This document shows, piece by piece, positions 46,290 to 56,732 of a DNA stretch of 64,000 nt. Source of the stretch: Pseudoclavibacter sp. AY1F1 (GTDB lineage Bacteria; Actinomycetota; Actinomycetes; Actinomycetales; Microbacteriaceae); NCBI RefSeq assembly GCF_002931075.1, contig NZ_PSTQ01000001.1, positions 806,001 to 870,000 on the forward strand. The letters are read 5' to 3'. A program made the position numbers and the translations under genes. Within the stretch, counting starts at the first letter, position 1, and the number at the start of each line of letters is the position of its first letter. The notes under the pieces were generated by a model, which was not told the DNA's origin, ran no database searches, and was given only the letters and a program-made list of their open reading frames with translations.

Positions 46290-47827
46290 GGGCGCCTCCA
46301 GGTGCGGCCATCGCGGGCGAGGAGCGCAGTGGCAGATGCCGGGCCCCAGCTGCCGGGTTTGTAGAGTTCGGGCTGGCCCTGCGTCGCCCAGTACTCCTCG
46401 ACGGGGTCGAGGATCTTCCAGGAGAGCTCGACCTCCTCGTGGCGGGGGAAGAGGGGCGGGTCGCCCAGAAGGACGTCCAGGATGAGACGCTCGTAGGCTT
46501 CCGGGCTGGACTCGGTGAAGGCGTGGCCGTAGCCGAAGTCCATGGTCACGTCACGGACATGCATGCCGGATCCCGGGATCTTGGAGCCGAAGCGGATGGT
46601 GACACCCTCATCTGGCTGAACGCGGATCACGAGTGCGTTCGGCCCGAGCGAGGTGCGCTGCGCCTCGTCGAAGAGATACAGCGGCCCCTGCTTGAACGTG
46701 ACGGCGATTTCCGTCACACGGCGACCGAGTCGCTTCCCGGTGCGCAGGTAGAACGGGACTCCCGCCCAGCGGCGCGAGTCGAGCTCGACACGGAGAGCCG
46801 CGTAAGTCTCAGTCGTCGACTGCGGGTTCATGCCTTCTTCCTCGAGGAAGCCACGCACGAGTTCGCCGCCCTGCCATCCGGAGCCGTACTGGCCACGAGC
46901 GGATGCCAGCGACAGGTCGCGGGGGAGTCGAACGGCTGCTAGGGCCTTCTCCTTCTCCTGCCGGAGGTCCTTGGCGTTGAAGGAGAGCGGCTCTTCCATG
47001 GCAGTGAGTGCGAGGAGCTGCAGGAGGTGGTTCTGGATGACATCTCGCGCGGCGCCGACGCCGTCGTAGTAGCCGGCACGGCCTGATACCCCGATATCCT
47101 CCGCCATCGTGATCTGCACATGGTCGACCGTGTTGGCGTTCCAGAGCGGCTCGAACATGGAGTTCGCGAAGCGCAGCGCGAGGATGTTCTGCACCGTCTC
47201 CTTGCCAAGGTAGTGGTCGATGCGGAAGATCGCGTCGCTCGCGAAGACCGACTCTACGATGCTGTTCAGTTCGCGCGCCGAGGCGAGGTCGTGACCGAAG
47301 GGCTTCTCGATGATGACGCGGCGCCAGGAGTCCTCACGTTCCTCCGCCAGGCCAGAGCGGCGCAGCTGCGTCGTGACCTCGGGGAACGAGCGTGGCGGGA
47401 TGGAGAGGTAGAACGCGTGGTTGCCGCGCGTCCCCTGGTCTTCGTCGAGCTCCCCGAGGACAAGCTTGAGCGAGTCGAAGGACTCGTCGTTGTCGAACTC
47501 GCCGGAGACGAAGCGGATTCCTTTCGCGAGCTGCGTCCAGACGTCCTCATTGAATGGCGTCCTGGCGTGCTGTTCGACGTTCTCCTTGACGAAAGCGCGG
47601 AACTCGTCGTCTGACCAGGGCCGGCGAGCGAAGCCGACGAGGCCGAATGAGGGCGAGAGCAGGCCGCGGTTCGCGAGGTCGTAGACCGCCGGCAGGAGCT
47701 TCTTTCGGGAGAGGTCTCCCGTTACTCCGAAGATGACGAGGCTCGACGGGCCGGCGATGCGGCTGAGCCGTCCATCGTCGATGGACCTGAGGGGGTTGTT
47801 GTCAGCGCTGATGTCGACTGGCGTCAC
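46286..47827 (-). CDS. zwf: glucose-6-phosphate 1-dehydrogenase
   Basis: 513 residues from GTG 47827, with AAGGAGG at good distance; the open frame upstream is not conserved. Commits glucose 6-phosphate to the pentose phosphate pathway and makes NADPH. The dinucleotide site is IFGVTGDLSRKKLLPAVYDL, the active site RIDHYLGKETVQNIL; IEKPFGHDLASA is also conserved. A 109-bp gap with three hairpins separates it from pgi, so expression may be partly independent. Confidence 0.97.
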   Translation of the reverse strand: MTPVDISADNNPLRSIDDGRLSRIAGPSSLVIFGVTGDLSRKKLLPAVYDLANRGLLSPSFGLVGFARRPWSDDEFRAFVKENVEQHARTPFNEDVWTQLAKGIRFVSGEFDNDESFDSLKLVLGELDEDQGTRGNHAFYLSIPPRSFPEVTTQLRRSGLAEEREDSWRRVIIEKPFGHDLASARELNSIVESVFASDAIFRIDHYLGKETVQNILALRFANSMFEPLWNANTVDHVQITMAEDIGVSGRAGYYDGVGAARDVIQNHLLQLLALTAMEEPLSFNAKDLRQEKEKALAAVRLPRDLSLASARGQYGSGWQGGELVRGFLEEEGMNPQSTTETYAALRVELDSRRWAGVPFYLRTGKRLGRRVTEIAVTFKQGPLYLFDEAQRTSLGPNALVIRVQPDEGVTIRFGSKIPGSGMHVRDVTMDFGYGHAFTESSPEAYERLILDVLLGDPPLFPRHEEVELSWKILDPVEEYWATQGQPELYKPGSWGPASATALLARDGRTWRRP

Positions 47828-47851
47828 AGCGTCGCCTCCTTGTTTTCTAGG

Positions 47852-47924
47852 CACGGGCGTTGGGTGGGCCCGTGTGTGTCCTGCAGACACGAGTGCGGGG
47901 ATGCGAAGGTGTTCGCATCCCCGC
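47852..47924 (-). promoter_or_regulatory. three consecutive hairpins between pgi and zwf
   Basis: In minus-strand order: a perfect 13-bp stem (47924-47912 with 47907-47895, 4-nt loop), a 5-bp stem GTGTC/GACAC (47890-47876), and a 7-bp stem CACGGGC/GCCCGTG (47874-47852). The first is probably the pgi terminator or attenuator; the others would lie in the zwf leader. No strong T-run follows the first. Confidence 0.6.
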
Positions 47925-47936
47925 CCCGCTGATCGA

Positions 47937-49523
47937 TTAGCGCGAGATGGCGCCGAGGAGCGCGGCGAGTCCGTGACCGGATTCGCCGAGCTCGATGCGC
48001 AGCACTGGCTGCGCGTGCGACTCCAGCACGGACGCGTCGCCGGCTGCCTGCGCCGAGATGAGCGTGCCGAACGTGAAGGGGCGTTCCGGGATCTCCAGAT
48101 CGTTCGGCTCTGCCGAGGTGATCTGCAGGAACGCGCCGACCTTCGGGCCGCCCTTGTGGAACTGTCCGGTTGAGTGCAGGAAGCGCGGACCCCAGCCGAA
48201 GGTGACGGGTCGCCCTGAGCGCTTCGCGAGCTCGTCGCGGAGCGATTCGAGAGCGCCGAAGCGGTTCCGGTCGACGTACGCCTGGACCGACAGGTAGCCA
48301 TCGGCGGGGATGAGCGCCACGAGCGCGTCGATGGCGCCGCTCAGTGTGCTCTGGCCCTCGACGACCGCCTGCGTGCCGCGCACCTCGACGCCATCAACTG
48401 CGAAGGCTGCCGGTGTCGGCTCGGGCGTCGCCTCGAGCAGTCCTCTGGCGGCGACCTTGGCGGACTCGACGTCGGGCTGATCGTACGGGTTGATGCCGAT
48501 GACGGCTCCCGCGACGGCTACTGCCGTCTCCCAGAGCACGAACTGCCCACCAAGCGAGCCTGACACGGCGATGTCGTCGCCGCTCGCCGGGGAAGCCTCC
48601 GCGTCGGCCACGACACGGACCAGCTGCAGGTCGGCCGGTCGCGAGTCGATCTCGGGAGCGCTCGGCGTGAGCACGACGGGCAGAATACCGAGGTCGTCCT
48701 TGCCGCTCGATTCCGCGATCAGCTGCTCGACCCAGTCACCGAATCCGACGATCGATGTTCCGTCGTCGACGACGCCAAGGAAGCGCTTGGCTGCGATAGC
48801 GGCGCCGAGAACAAGCGCTGGGTTGGACTCGTCGTCCAGGGCCACAGCCGCGGCGGCCACGCCGGCGTCGTCAAGGAGGCCCGCGATGTCGACGCCGGCC
48901 AGCCCGGACGGGACGAGACCGAACGCCGTCAGCGCCGAGAACCGTCCGCCCACGTGGGGGTCGGCGAGGAACACCCGGTAACCGGCCTCACGTGAGGCGG
49001 CTTCCATGGGCGACCCCGGGTCGGTGACGATCACGACGCGTCCGGCTGGGTCGATTCCAGCACCCTCGAACGCGTTCACGAAGGCGCGACGCTGGGAGTC
49101 AGTCTCGACCGTGGATCCCGACTTGGAGGAGACGACGATCGCGGTGCGCTCGACGCCTTCCTCGACCGCGGCGCGAACCTGTGCCGGGTCGGTCGAGTCG
49201 AGCACAACAAGCTCGACGCCGGCAGTCCGAGTGATGACCTCGGGAGCTAGCGAGGAGCCGCCCATGCCGCACAGCACGAACCTGGTAACACCGGCCGCGG
49301 CGAACTCGTCGCGAAGCGAGAGGATGCCGTCGACGAGTTCCCGGGAGACCTCGTGAGCGCGCGTCCATCCAAGCCGGACTGCAGACTCGGCTTCGGCTGC
49401 CGCGCCCCAGAGCGTTGCATCCTGTGCGAAGAGGCGAGAGGCGAAACGATCGGCGACGAGGCCGCCGAGCTTCTCCGCAGCGGCTTCGCTCGCGGCTCCG
49501 GCAGCGCTGACCTTGATGCCCAT
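47937..49523 (-). CDS. pgi: glucose-6-phosphate isomerase
   Basis: 528-residue sugar isomerase with SIS domains. LCGMGGSSLAPEVITR and SSKSGSTVETDSQRRAF bind the sugar phosphate; FSALTAFGLVPSGLAG and FLHSTGQFHKGGPKVG near the C-terminus carry the remaining active-site residues. Starts 11 bp after tal ends, so same operon. Followed by the hairpins that precede zwf. Confidence 0.94.
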   Translation of the reverse strand: MGIKVSAAGAASEAAAEKLGGLVADRFASRLFAQDATLWGAAAEAESAVRLGWTRAHEVSRELVDGILSLRDEFAAAGVTRFVLCGMGGSSLAPEVITRTAGVELVVLDSTDPAQVRAAVEEGVERTAIVVSSKSGSTVETDSQRRAFVNAFEGAGIDPAGRVVIVTDPGSPMEAASREAGYRVFLADPHVGGRFSALTAFGLVPSGLAGVDIAGLLDDAGVAAAAVALDDESNPALVLGAAIAAKRFLGVVDDGTSIVGFGDWVEQLIAESSGKDDLGILPVVLTPSAPEIDSRPADLQLVRVVADAEASPASGDDIAVSGSLGGQFVLWETAVAVAGAVIGINPYDQPDVESAKVAARGLLEATPEPTPAAFAVDGVEVRGTQAVVEGQSTLSGAIDALVALIPADGYLSVQAYVDRNRFGALESLRDELAKRSGRPVTFGWGPRFLHSTGQFHKGGPKVGAFLQITSAEPNDLEIPERPFTFGTLISAQAAGDASVLESHAQPVLRIELGESGHGLAALLGAISR

Positions 49524-49534
49524 GGCGGTGGCCC

Positions 49535-50653
49535 CTACGCCTTCGCCGCGGCAGCTTGCAGCTGCGAGTCGACGGTTGCCTTGAGCTCCTGCCAGGAGAC
49601 GATGAACTTGTCAACGCCCTCGGTCTCGAGCTGCTCGGTCACCTCGACGTAGCTGACACCGATAGCCTCGAGCTCGTCGAGCGTGGTGTTGGCGGCGTGG
49701 GCGGTGCCCGCCACGGTGTTCCCCGTGATGACGCCGTGGTCGGCGACAGCCTCGAGCGTCTTCTCCGGCATGGTGTTGACCGTGTGCGGCGCGACGAGCT
49801 CCGTAACGTAGAGCGTGTCGGGCAGCGCCGGGTCCTTGACACCCGTCGAGGCCCAGAGCGGACGCTGGACGTTGGCGCCCTCTGCGAGCAGGAGCTTCGC
49901 GCGCTCACTCGAGAACTCCTCCTCGAAGGCGGCGTAGGCGAGACGAGCGTTCGCGAGGGCCGCGAGACTCTTGAGCGCGATCGCCTCGTCACTTCCGACG
50001 GCCACGAGGCGCTTGTCGATCTCTGCATCGACGCGCGATACGAAGAACGAGGCGACGGAGCGGATCGTCGACAGTGCGTGTCCTCGCTCGCGAGCCTGCT
50101 CGAGACCTGAGAGGTAGGCGTTGACAACCTCGCGGTAGCGGCTGAGGCTGAAGATGAGCGTGACGTTGACGCTGATGCCGGAAGCGATGACCTCGGTGAT
50201 GGCGGGGAGACCCTCGACGGTCGCCGGGATCTTGATCATCGCGTTCTTGCGATCGACGGTGGCCCAGAGACGCTTGGCCTCCTCGATCGTCGCCGCGGTG
50301 TCGCGGGCGAGTTCGGGGGAGACCTCGATCGAGACTCGCCCGTCGAGACCGTCCGTGGACTCGTAGATCGGCAGGAAGAGGTCGCATGCCGAGCGCACGT
50401 CGTCGGTGGTGATCTCGAAGATCGCCTCGTCGACGCTCGCGCCGCGAGCCTGGAGCTCCGCGACCTGCGCGTCGTAGGCCTCGCCCTTGCTGAGTGCGCC
50501 GGCGAAGATAGTCGGGTTGGTCGTGACGCCGACGATCCCGCGCTCGGAGATGAGACGTTCGAGAGCGCCGGATTCGAGGCTGGAGCGTGAGAGGTCGTCG
50601 AGCCAGATGCTGACGCCGGCCTCGGCGAGTGCTGCTGTTGGTGTGGAAGTCAT
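49535..50653 (-). CDS. tal: transaldolase
   Basis: 372 residues from ATG 50653 (AAGGAA upstream). Schiff-base enzyme of the non-oxidative pentose phosphate branch. [30 protein letters not shown] and the catalytic Lys in NAMIKIPAT are the family blocks; [12 protein letters not shown] and [16 protein letters not shown] follow. It is of the longer actinobacterial type. Lies between tkt and pgi. Confidence 0.96.
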   Translation of the reverse strand: MTSTPTAALAEAGVSIWLDDLSRSSLESGALERLISERGIVGVTTNPTIFAGALSKGEAYDAQVAELQARGASVDEAIFEITTDDVRSACDLFLPIYESTDGLDGRVSIEVSPELARDTAATIEEAKRLWATVDRKNAMIKIPATVEGLPAITEVIASGISVNVTLIFSLSRYREVVNAYLSGLEQARERGHALSTIRSVASFFVSRVDAEIDKRLVAVGSDEAIALKSLAALANARLAYAAFEEEFSSERAKLLLAEGANVQRPLWASTGVKDPALPDTLYVTELVAPHTVNTMPEKTLEAVADHGVITGNTVAGTAHAANTTLDELEAIGVSYVEVTEQLETEGVDKFIVSWQELKATVDSQLQAAAAKA

Positions 50654-50709
50654 TGTTGGTGTTCCTTCGCGTTGCAGGTGAAGAAGAGCTGAGTTGTGGT
50701 GCGCAGGCG

Positions 50710-52800
50710 CTACTTGGCGAGCGACTCGAGCGCCGCGTCGACGACGGCCGCTGCGGTGATCCCGTAGGCCTTGTAGAGCTCCGGCTGGTCGGCGGATGCG
50801 CCGAACGTCTCGATCGAGATGCTGCGCCCCTTCGGACCGACGAACTGCAGCCAGGGAAGGGCGAGGCCTGCCTCGATGCTCACGCGAGCCTCGACTGCGG
50901 CGGGGAGCACGTGCTCTCGGTACGCCTCGTCCTGCTCTGCGAACCACTCGAAGCTGGGGACGGAGACGACGCGCGTCGGGTGGCCCTGCTCTTGGAGCGT
51001 CTCGCGAGCCTCAAGTGCGTACTGCACCTCGGAGCCGGTCGCGAGCACGATGACCTCAGGCGATCCACCGGCAGCTTCTGCGAGCACGTAGGCGCCCCGC
51101 TTGGTTCCAGCGGCCGAGCCGAACTCCTGCTCGTTGGCGTCACCCGAGCCGCGCGCGATGACCGGGAGGTCCTGGCGGGAGAGGATGAGGCCGGTCGGGC
51201 CGCCGCGGCGGCTGACGACCTCGAGCCACGCGGCTGCGGTCTCTGGTCCGTCGGCCGGGCGAACGACCGCGAGGTTCGGGATCGCGCGCAGAGCGGTGAG
51301 CGATTCGACTGGCTGGTGCGTCGGCCCGTCGCCACCGAGGGCGATCGAGTCGTGCGTCCACACGAAGATCGATGGGATGTTCATGAGGGCGGCGAGACGC
51401 ACTGAGGGGCGCATGTAGTCGCTGAACATGAGGAAGGTCCCGCCGAAGGCGCGCGTCTTGCCGTGCAGCGTGATGCCGTTGAGGATCGCGCCCATTGCGT
51501 GCTCACGGATGCCGAAGTGGAGGACTCGCCCGTAGGGGTTGCCCGTCCAGCTCGACGTCGAGAACTTCTCCGGGATGAACGACGCCGCGCCGTTGATGGT
51601 CGTGTTGTTCGAGCCTGCGAGGTCGGCGGAGCCGCCCCAGAGCTCGGGGAGCTGCGCGGCGAGCGCGTTGATCGCGTCCCCGGACGCCTTGCGGGTGGAG
51701 ACCTTGGCAACGCCCGCGTAGTCGGGAAGCGCCTCCGCGAGGTCTTCCGGCAGCTCGCCAGCTTCGAGGCGCGCGAAGAGCTCAGCTCGTTCCGGGTTGC
51801 TGCTCTTCCAGGCGTCGAAGCTCTGCTGCCATTCATCACGAACGGGGGCGACGCGGTCCGCGAGGCCGCGCGTGTAAGCGAGGACGTCCTCCGGGACCTC
51901 GAAACTCTGCTTCGGGTCGAAGCCGACGAGGCTCTTCACAGCCTCGAGTTCGGTCTCGCCGAGCGCGGAGCCGTGGATGGCGCCCGTGTTCTGCTTGTTC
52001 GGGCTCGGCCAGCCGATGATCGTGCGGAGCACGATGATCGAGGGACGGCCGGTCTCGGCCTGGGCCGCGAGGGTTGCGTCGTGGAGTGCCGCGAGGTCCT
52101 CGTGGTACTGCTCGCCAGCCGTCCAGTCCACCGTCTGCACGTGCCAGCCGTACGCCTCGTAGCGCTTGGCGACATCTTCCGTGAAGGCGATGTCGGTGTC
52201 GTCCTCGATGGAGATCTGGTTGGCGTCGTAGAAGACGATCAGGTTCCCGAGCTCCTGGTGGCCGGCGAGCGAGGAGGCCTCGCTCGTGACGCCCTCCTGG
52301 AGGTCGCCGTCGCTCGCGATGACATAGACCCTGTGATCGAAGGGGCTCTGGCCCGCCTCACCCTCTGGGTCGAACAGTCCGCGCTCGAAGCGCTGCGCGT
52401 AGGCGAAGCCGACCGCGGATGCGAGCCCCTGACCGAGCGGTCCGGTGGTCATCTCGACGTGGTCGGTGTGGCCGAACTCGGGGTGCCCCGGCGTCTTCGA
52501 GCCGAACTGGCGAAGCTGCTTGAGATCGTCGAGCTCGAGGCCGAAGCCGCCAAGGTAGAGCTGGCAGTACTGCGTCAGCGAGGAGTGACCCGCGGAGAGA
52601 ATGAAGCGGTCTCGCCCGATCCAGTGCGGGTCCTTCGGGTCGACCCGCATCACGTGCTGGTAGAGCAACGTCGCGAGGGGGGCGAGGCTCATCGCCGTAC
52701 CGGGGTGACCACCCTTCGCCTTCTCAACTGCATCTGCCGCCAAGATCCTTGCTGTGTCGACTGCACGTCGATCGAGCTCGGACCACTCAAAATTCGTCAC
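50710..52800 (-). CDS. tkt: transketolase
   Basis: 696 residues from GTG 52800; the frame extends upstream but only this start gives the conserved N-terminus. Thiamine-diphosphate enzyme moving two-carbon units between sugar phosphates. [43 protein letters not shown]-type [20 protein letters not shown] and [20 protein letters not shown] are diagnostic. Head of tkt-tal-pgi; a minus-strand TAAGCT about 36 bp upstream of the GTG is a candidate -10. Confidence 0.96.
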   Translation of the reverse strand: MTNFEWSELDRRAVDTARILAADAVEKAKGGHPGTAMSLAPLATLLYQHVMRVDPKDPHWIGRDRFILSAGHSSLTQYCQLYLGGFGLELDDLKQLRQFGSKTPGHPEFGHTDHVEMTTGPLGQGLASAVGFAYAQRFERGLFDPEGEAGQSPFDHRVYVIASDGDLQEGVTSEASSLAGHQELGNLIVFYDANQISIEDDTDIAFTEDVAKRYEAYGWHVQTVDWTAGEQYHEDLAALHDATLAAQAETGRPSIIVLRTIIGWPSPNKQNTGAIHGSALGETELEAVKSLVGFDPKQSFEVPEDVLAYTRGLADRVAPVRDEWQQSFDAWKSSNPERAELFARLEAGELPEDLAEALPDYAGVAKVSTRKASGDAINALAAQLPELWGGSADLAGSNNTTINGAASFIPEKFSTSSWTGNPYGRVLHFGIREHAMGAILNGITLHGKTRAFGGTFLMFSDYMRPSVRLAALMNIPSIFVWTHDSIALGGDGPTHQPVESLTALRAIPNLAVVRPADGPETAAAWLEVVSRRGGPTGLILSRQDLPVIARGSGDANEQEFGSAAGTKRGAYVLAEAAGGSPEVIVLATGSEVQYALEARETLQEQGHPTRVVSVPSFEWFAEQDEAYREHVLPAAVEARVSIEAGLALPWLQFVGPKGRSISIETFGASADQPELYKAYGITAAAVVDAALESLAK

Positions 52801-52983
52801 ACTGCGTCCCGTCGTCGTTGGGAAAGGGCCGCCTGACAGCTTATCGCCACGTCGGGTCCGCGCGGGGGGAAGAGTGTTCAGTTGCCGGCCATGTTTCTGA
52901 TTGCGACGGGCCTCACGGTGTCTGGAGCGGGGTGTGACACGTGGCTCGCTCAGCAAACGGGACGGCTTCTGGGCAAGAGCAGA

Positions 52984-52989
52984 TAGAAT
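52984..52989 (+). promoter_or_regulatory. -10 box (TAGAAT) of ctaB
   Basis: TAGAAT 31 bp before GTG 53020, in the 216-bp gap shared with divergent tkt. Confidence 0.5.
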
Positions 52990-53016
52990 TGCCAGGAGTT
53001 TTCGAGCGAAGAGGAA

Positions 53017-53946
53017 TTGGTGGCTTTGTCTGTCGACGAACTAGTGGCTGTCGCACCCCCGGAGCGCAAGCCTTTCGGGCGCAAGGTTCGGGCCTACGTG
53101 GCGCTGACAAAACCTCGCATCATCGAGCTGCTCCTCATCACGACGGTGCCGACGATGTTCCTGGCCCACGGCGGCATCCCGAACCTGTGGCTTGTCCTCG
53201 GCGTCGTGCTCGGCGGAGCCATGTCCGCGGGAAGCGCGAGCGCGTTCAACTGCTACATCGACCGCGACATCGACCGCCTCATGAAGCGCACTGCCAAACG
53301 CCCGCTTGTGACCGGAGAGCTCACTGATCGCGAGGCTCTCGTCTTCTCGTTTGCGCTCGGCATCCTGTCGATCGTCGTACTGTGGCTCGTCGCGAACCCG
53401 CTGACCGCGGCCCTCTCGCTCGGCGCCATCCTGCTCTACGTCGTGTTCTACACGATCGTGCTCAAGCGACGCACCGAGCAGAACATCATCTGGGGTGGCG
53501 TCGCCGGCTGCATGCCCGTGCTCATCGGCTGGGCGGGAGTCACCAACTCACTCAGCTGGGCTCCGTTTGTGCTCTTCGCCATCATCTTCCTGTGGACGCC
53601 GGCCCACTACTGGCCGCTCTCGGTCAAGTACCGCGATGACTACGCCAAGGCCAGCGTGCCGATGCTCTCCGTCACCGAAGGCGAGCTCTCCGTCTCCCTG
53701 CAGACCGTGCTCTACGCGTGGGCGACGGTCATCTGCTCGCTCCTGCTCGTCCCGATCGCAGGCATGGGATGGCTGTACACGTCCGTCGCGCTGCTCTCGG
53801 GCGGCTGGTTCCTCTACGAGGCCCACGTGCTCTACTACCGCACGATCACGGGGAAGGGCGGCAAGCCTATGAAGGTCTTCCACCTCTCCATCACGTACCT
53901 CACGCTCGTCTTCGTCGCCGTGGGCATCGACCCGCTGCTCGGCTAG
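53017..53946 (+). CDS. ctaB: protohaem IX farnesyltransferase (haem O synthase)
   Basis: 309-residue UbiA-family membrane enzyme adding the farnesyl tail to haem B for cytochrome oxidase. About eight to nine membrane helices. The prenyl-diphosphate motifs are [19 protein letters not shown] (first Asp-rich) and [16 protein letters not shown] (second); RPLVTGEL is also typical. TTG 53017, GTG 53020 and TTG 53029 are possible starts, with GAAGAGGA just upstream, so the N-terminus is uncertain by a few residues. Works with ctaA, convergent next to it. Confidence 0.95.
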   Translation: MVALSVDELVAVAPPERKPFGRKVRAYVALTKPRIIELLLITTVPTMFLAHGGIPNLWLVLGVVLGGAMSAGSASAFNCYIDRDIDRLMKRTAKRPLVTGELTDREALVFSFALGILSIVVLWLVANPLTAALSLGAILLYVVFYTIVLKRRTEQNIIWGGVAGCMPVLIGWAGVTNSLSWAPFVLFAIIFLWTPAHYWPLSVKYRDDYAKASVPMLSVTEGELSVSLQTVLYAWATVICSLLLVPIAGMGWLYTSVALLSGGWFLYEAHVLYYRTITGKGGKPMKVFHLSITYLTLVFVAVGIDPLLG

Positions 53947-54016
53947 CACCGAGCGAACGGCGCGCAAGAAGCGAGCGGTCTGCCACAGGCAACGACGCGG
54001 CGGCCGCGCACAGCAA

Positions 54017-54051
54017 TCAGCCCCGACGAGAGATTCTCTCGTCGGGGCTGA
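54017..54051. terminator. bidirectional terminator, ctaB / ctaA
   Basis: Near-perfect inverted repeat of about 15-17 bp (54017-54033 with 54035-54051); the physical loop is the central GATTC. Lies between convergent genes. Confidence 0.85.
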
Positions 54052-54084
54052 GCCGTCTGTATCTGGTTGTACCCCCCGCGAGTC

Positions 54085-55050
54085 TCAGACTCGCCCGGGG
54101 CGCCCCTCGCGACGGATGGTCGCGACCGCGGTGGTCGCGACGGCGATGCTCGTGACCGACAGGACCATGTGCACGATCACGAGCCCGATTGGGAGCCCCG
54201 TCCTGGCCTGCCAGATGCCGACGATCGCTTGGGCCACGATGAGCCCGAGGAGCGCGAACGAGACCCGGCGCGTGGCGGGGAACCCGCGGACGGCGGCGAC
54301 CACAGCGAAGGCAAGTGCGCACGCGAGCAGGATGTAGGCGGGCCACGAGTGGACATGCTGCATGACGACGGGGTCAAGACCGTTCCTGGCCGAACCGGAG
54401 TCACCGGCGTGCGGGCCGGACCCGGTGGTGAGCGTTCCGACGAAGACTGTTACCCAGACCCATACGTTCACGACGACGCTCAGGGTGAGCACAAGACCAG
54501 ACCGGCTCATGTCGAGACGCGCCCCGACTTCTGGGACCTGCTCGCCCCTGCGCACGCGGAACAGCAGGACTGCGGCGATGGCGACCATGAGTCCCGAGAT
54601 GAGGAAGTGGAACCCGACGATGTCGGGGTTGAGGCCCGTGAGCACGGTGATGCCGCCGACGATCGCCTGGACGATGATGAGCAGGCCGATCGCGAAAGCG
54701 GGGACGGCGAGGCGCATCCCGCTCGGCCGGGCCCGGAGGACCGCGAGGAACAGCAGGAGCGCGATGATTGCGAGGACGCCCGTCAGCGTCCGGTTCCCGA
54801 ACTCGATGATCCCGTGGATACCCATCTCGGGCGTGTTGATGAGTGACTCGTCGGTGCAGTACGGCCACGTGGGGCAGCCGAGGCCGGAGCCCGTGAGCCG
54901 CACCAGGCCGCCGGTCCCGACGATGCCGATGTTGGCCACGAGACTCGCCCACGCGAGGAATCGCGTGTACCTCGTGATGCTCGTCGGCATCAGTCTCGCG
55001 AGGAGAGCATCCGCGCGTGGGGGACGGACGGGAGCGACTTGCGCGGTCAC
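54085..55050 (-). CDS. ctaA: haem A synthase (CtaA/COX15)
   Basis: 321-residue polytopic membrane protein oxidising haem O to haem A. GTG 55050. Eight hydrophobic helices. Conserved LVRLTGSGLGCPTWPYC has a Cys pair (CPTWPYC) in the extracytoplasmic loop; the ligand histidines are in IIEFGNRTLTG-adjacent GIHG, IVGFHFLISG, MQHVHSWPAY and IVHMVLSV. Divergent from the suf operon and convergent with ctaB. Confidence 0.95.
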   Translation of the reverse strand: MTAQVAPVRPPRADALLARLMPTSITRYTRFLAWASLVANIGIVGTGGLVRLTGSGLGCPTWPYCTDESLINTPEMGIHGIIEFGNRTLTGVLAIIALLLFLAVLRARPSGMRLAVPAFAIGLLIIVQAIVGGITVLTGLNPDIVGFHFLISGLMVAIAAVLLFRVRRGEQVPEVGARLDMSRSGLVLTLSVVVNVWVWVTVFVGTLTTGSGPHAGDSGSARNGLDPVVMQHVHSWPAYILLACALAFAVVAAVRGFPATRRVSFALLGLIVAQAIVGIWQARTGLPIGLVIVHMVLSVTSIAVATTAVATIRREGRPGRV

Positions 55051-55060
55051 GATTGCCTTT

Positions 55061-55088
55061 CAGACGCCGAGTATGTCTGGCGTAGGAT
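55061..55088 (+). promoter_or_regulatory. sufB promoter region with overlapping inverted repeats
   Basis: TAGGAT (55083-55088) is the likely -10. CAGAC/GTCTG (55061-55065 with 55075-55079) and ACGCC/GGCGT (55064-55068 with 55079-55083) overlap each other just upstream. A regulator site is plausible; no SufR gene is in the window. The leader to ATG 55314 is about 220 nt and includes GATATATC near 55238-55245. Confidence 0.45.
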
Positions 55089-55313
55089 AGAAGTTGTTGT
55101 CTTCGCTCGGGACGTGTGCCCGAATCGCGGCGCAGGGAACAATGGAGGCCCTTCGCGGGTTCCATTCTACGAGAGGTAGACGCACGCCGTCTGCCCGAGC
55201 AGCCGCGGGCCCACCGGCCGAAGACCCCACGCGCAAGATATATCGAAGGCGAAGAGCCCGAGGTTGAGCCGCGTGTGCAGAACGACTTCAGAGATGAGAG
55301 AGACGAGGCAGAC

Positions 55314-56732
55314 ATGTCAGATGTCCTGATCGATCGCCCAGAACTTGAGGGCCTCGGCCGTTACGAGTTCGGCTGGGCTGACTCCGACGTAGCGGGATCG
55401 TCCGCGAGGCGTGGCATCAGCGATGCCGTCGTCGCCGACATCTCGCGCCTGAAAGACGAGCCTGAGTGGATGCTCAAGACGCGCCTCAAGGGCTACAAGA
55501 TGTTCGAGCGAAAGCCGATGCCCAACTGGGGCGCTGACCTCTCCGGCATCGACTTCGACAACATCAAGTACTTCGTGCGCTCGACGGAGAAGCAGGCCCA
55601 GACCTGGGAAGACCTGCCAGACGACATCAAGAACACGTACGAGAAGCTCGGCATTCCGGACGCGGAGCGCCAGCGCCTCGTCGCCGGCGTTGCGGCCCAG
55701 TACGAGTCCGAGGTCGTCTACCACCAGATCAACGAGGAGCTCGAGAAGCAGGGTGTCATCTTCATGGACACCGACACGGCGCTTCGCGAGCACCCGGAGT
55801 TCTTCGAGGAGTACTTCGGCACGGTCATCCCGTCAGGCGACAACAAGTTCGCGGCGCTCAACACGGCCGTCTGGTCCGGAGGCTCGTTCGTCTACGTGCC
55901 GAAGGGTGTCCACGTCGAGATCCCGCTGCAGGCCTACTTCCGCATTAACACGGAGAACATGGGTCAGTTCGAGCGGACGCTGATCATCGCCGATGAGGGC
56001 AGCTACGTGCACTACATCGAGGGCTGCACGGCTCCCATCTACAAGTCCGACTCCTTGCACTCGGCGGTTGTCGAGATCATCGTGAAGAAGAACGCCCGCG
56101 TTCGCTACACGACGATCCAGAACTGGTCGAACAACGTCTACAACCTGGTCACGAAGCGCGCGATCGCGGAAGAGGGCGCGACGATGGAGTGGGTCGACGG
56201 CAACATCGGCTCGAAGGTCACGATGAAGTACCCGTCGATCTACCTGGTCGGCGAGCACGCAAAGGGCGAGACCATGTCCGTCGCGTTCGCAGGCCCCGGC
56301 CAGCACCAGGACGCCGGAGCGAAGATGATCCACATGGCTCCGTACACGCAGTCTTCGATCACGTCGAAGTCCATAGCGCGAGGCGGGGGACGAGCCGGCT
56401 ACCGGGGCGAGGTCCGCATCGACGCCAAGGCACACCACTCGTCGAACAGCGTCGTCTGCGACGCGCTGCTCGTCGACACGCAGTCACGCTCTGACACGTA
56501 CCCCGCGATCGACATCCGAGTCGACGACGTCCAGCTCGGCCACGAGGCGACGGTCACGAAGGTGTCGGAGGAGCAGCTCTTCTACCTCATGAGCCGCGGC
56601 CTCCCGGAGACCGAGGCGATGGCCATGATCGTGCGCGGATTCATCGAGCCGATCGCGCGCGAGCTGCCGATGGAGTACGCACTGGAACTCAACAAGCTCA
56701 TCGAGATGAGCATGGAAGGATCGGTCGGCTAG
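55314..56732 (+). CDS. sufB: Fe-S cluster assembly scaffold SufB
   Basis: 472 residues from ATG 55314; the open frame upstream is a non-conserved leader. SufB forms the SufBCD scaffold on which Fe-S clusters are built. Seen: [63 protein letters not shown] and the C-terminal [20 protein letters not shown]. Cysteines in EGCTAP and VVCDALL are retained. First gene of sufB-sufD-Rieske-sufC-sufT. Confidence 0.96.
   Translation: MSDVLIDRPELEGLGRYEFGWADSDVAGSSARRGISDAVVADISRLKDEPEWMLKTRLKGYKMFERKPMPNWGADLSGIDFDNIKYFVRSTEKQAQTWEDLPDDIKNTYEKLGIPDAERQRLVAGVAAQYESEVVYHQINEELEKQGVIFMDTDTALREHPEFFEEYFGTVIPSGDNKFAALNTAVWSGGSFVYVPKGVHVEIPLQAYFRINTENMGQFERTLIIADEGSYVHYIEGCTAPIYKSDSLHSAVVEIIVKKNARVRYTTIQNWSNNVYNLVTKRAIAEEGATMEWVDGNIGSKVTMKYPSIYLVGEHAKGETMSVAFAGPGQHQDAGAKMIHMAPYTQSSITSKSIARGGGRAGYRGEVRIDAKAHHSSNSVVCDALLVDTQSRSDTYPAIDIRVDDVQLGHEATVTKVSEEQLFYLMSRGLPETEAMAMIVRGFIEPIARELPMEYALELNKLIEMSMEGSVG

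Noticed and set aside
55116-55313. N-terminal extension of sufB
   Set aside because: The frame is open but the encoded sequence is Arg/Glu-rich and unlike SufB; the conserved protein begins at ATG 55314. Treated as leader.
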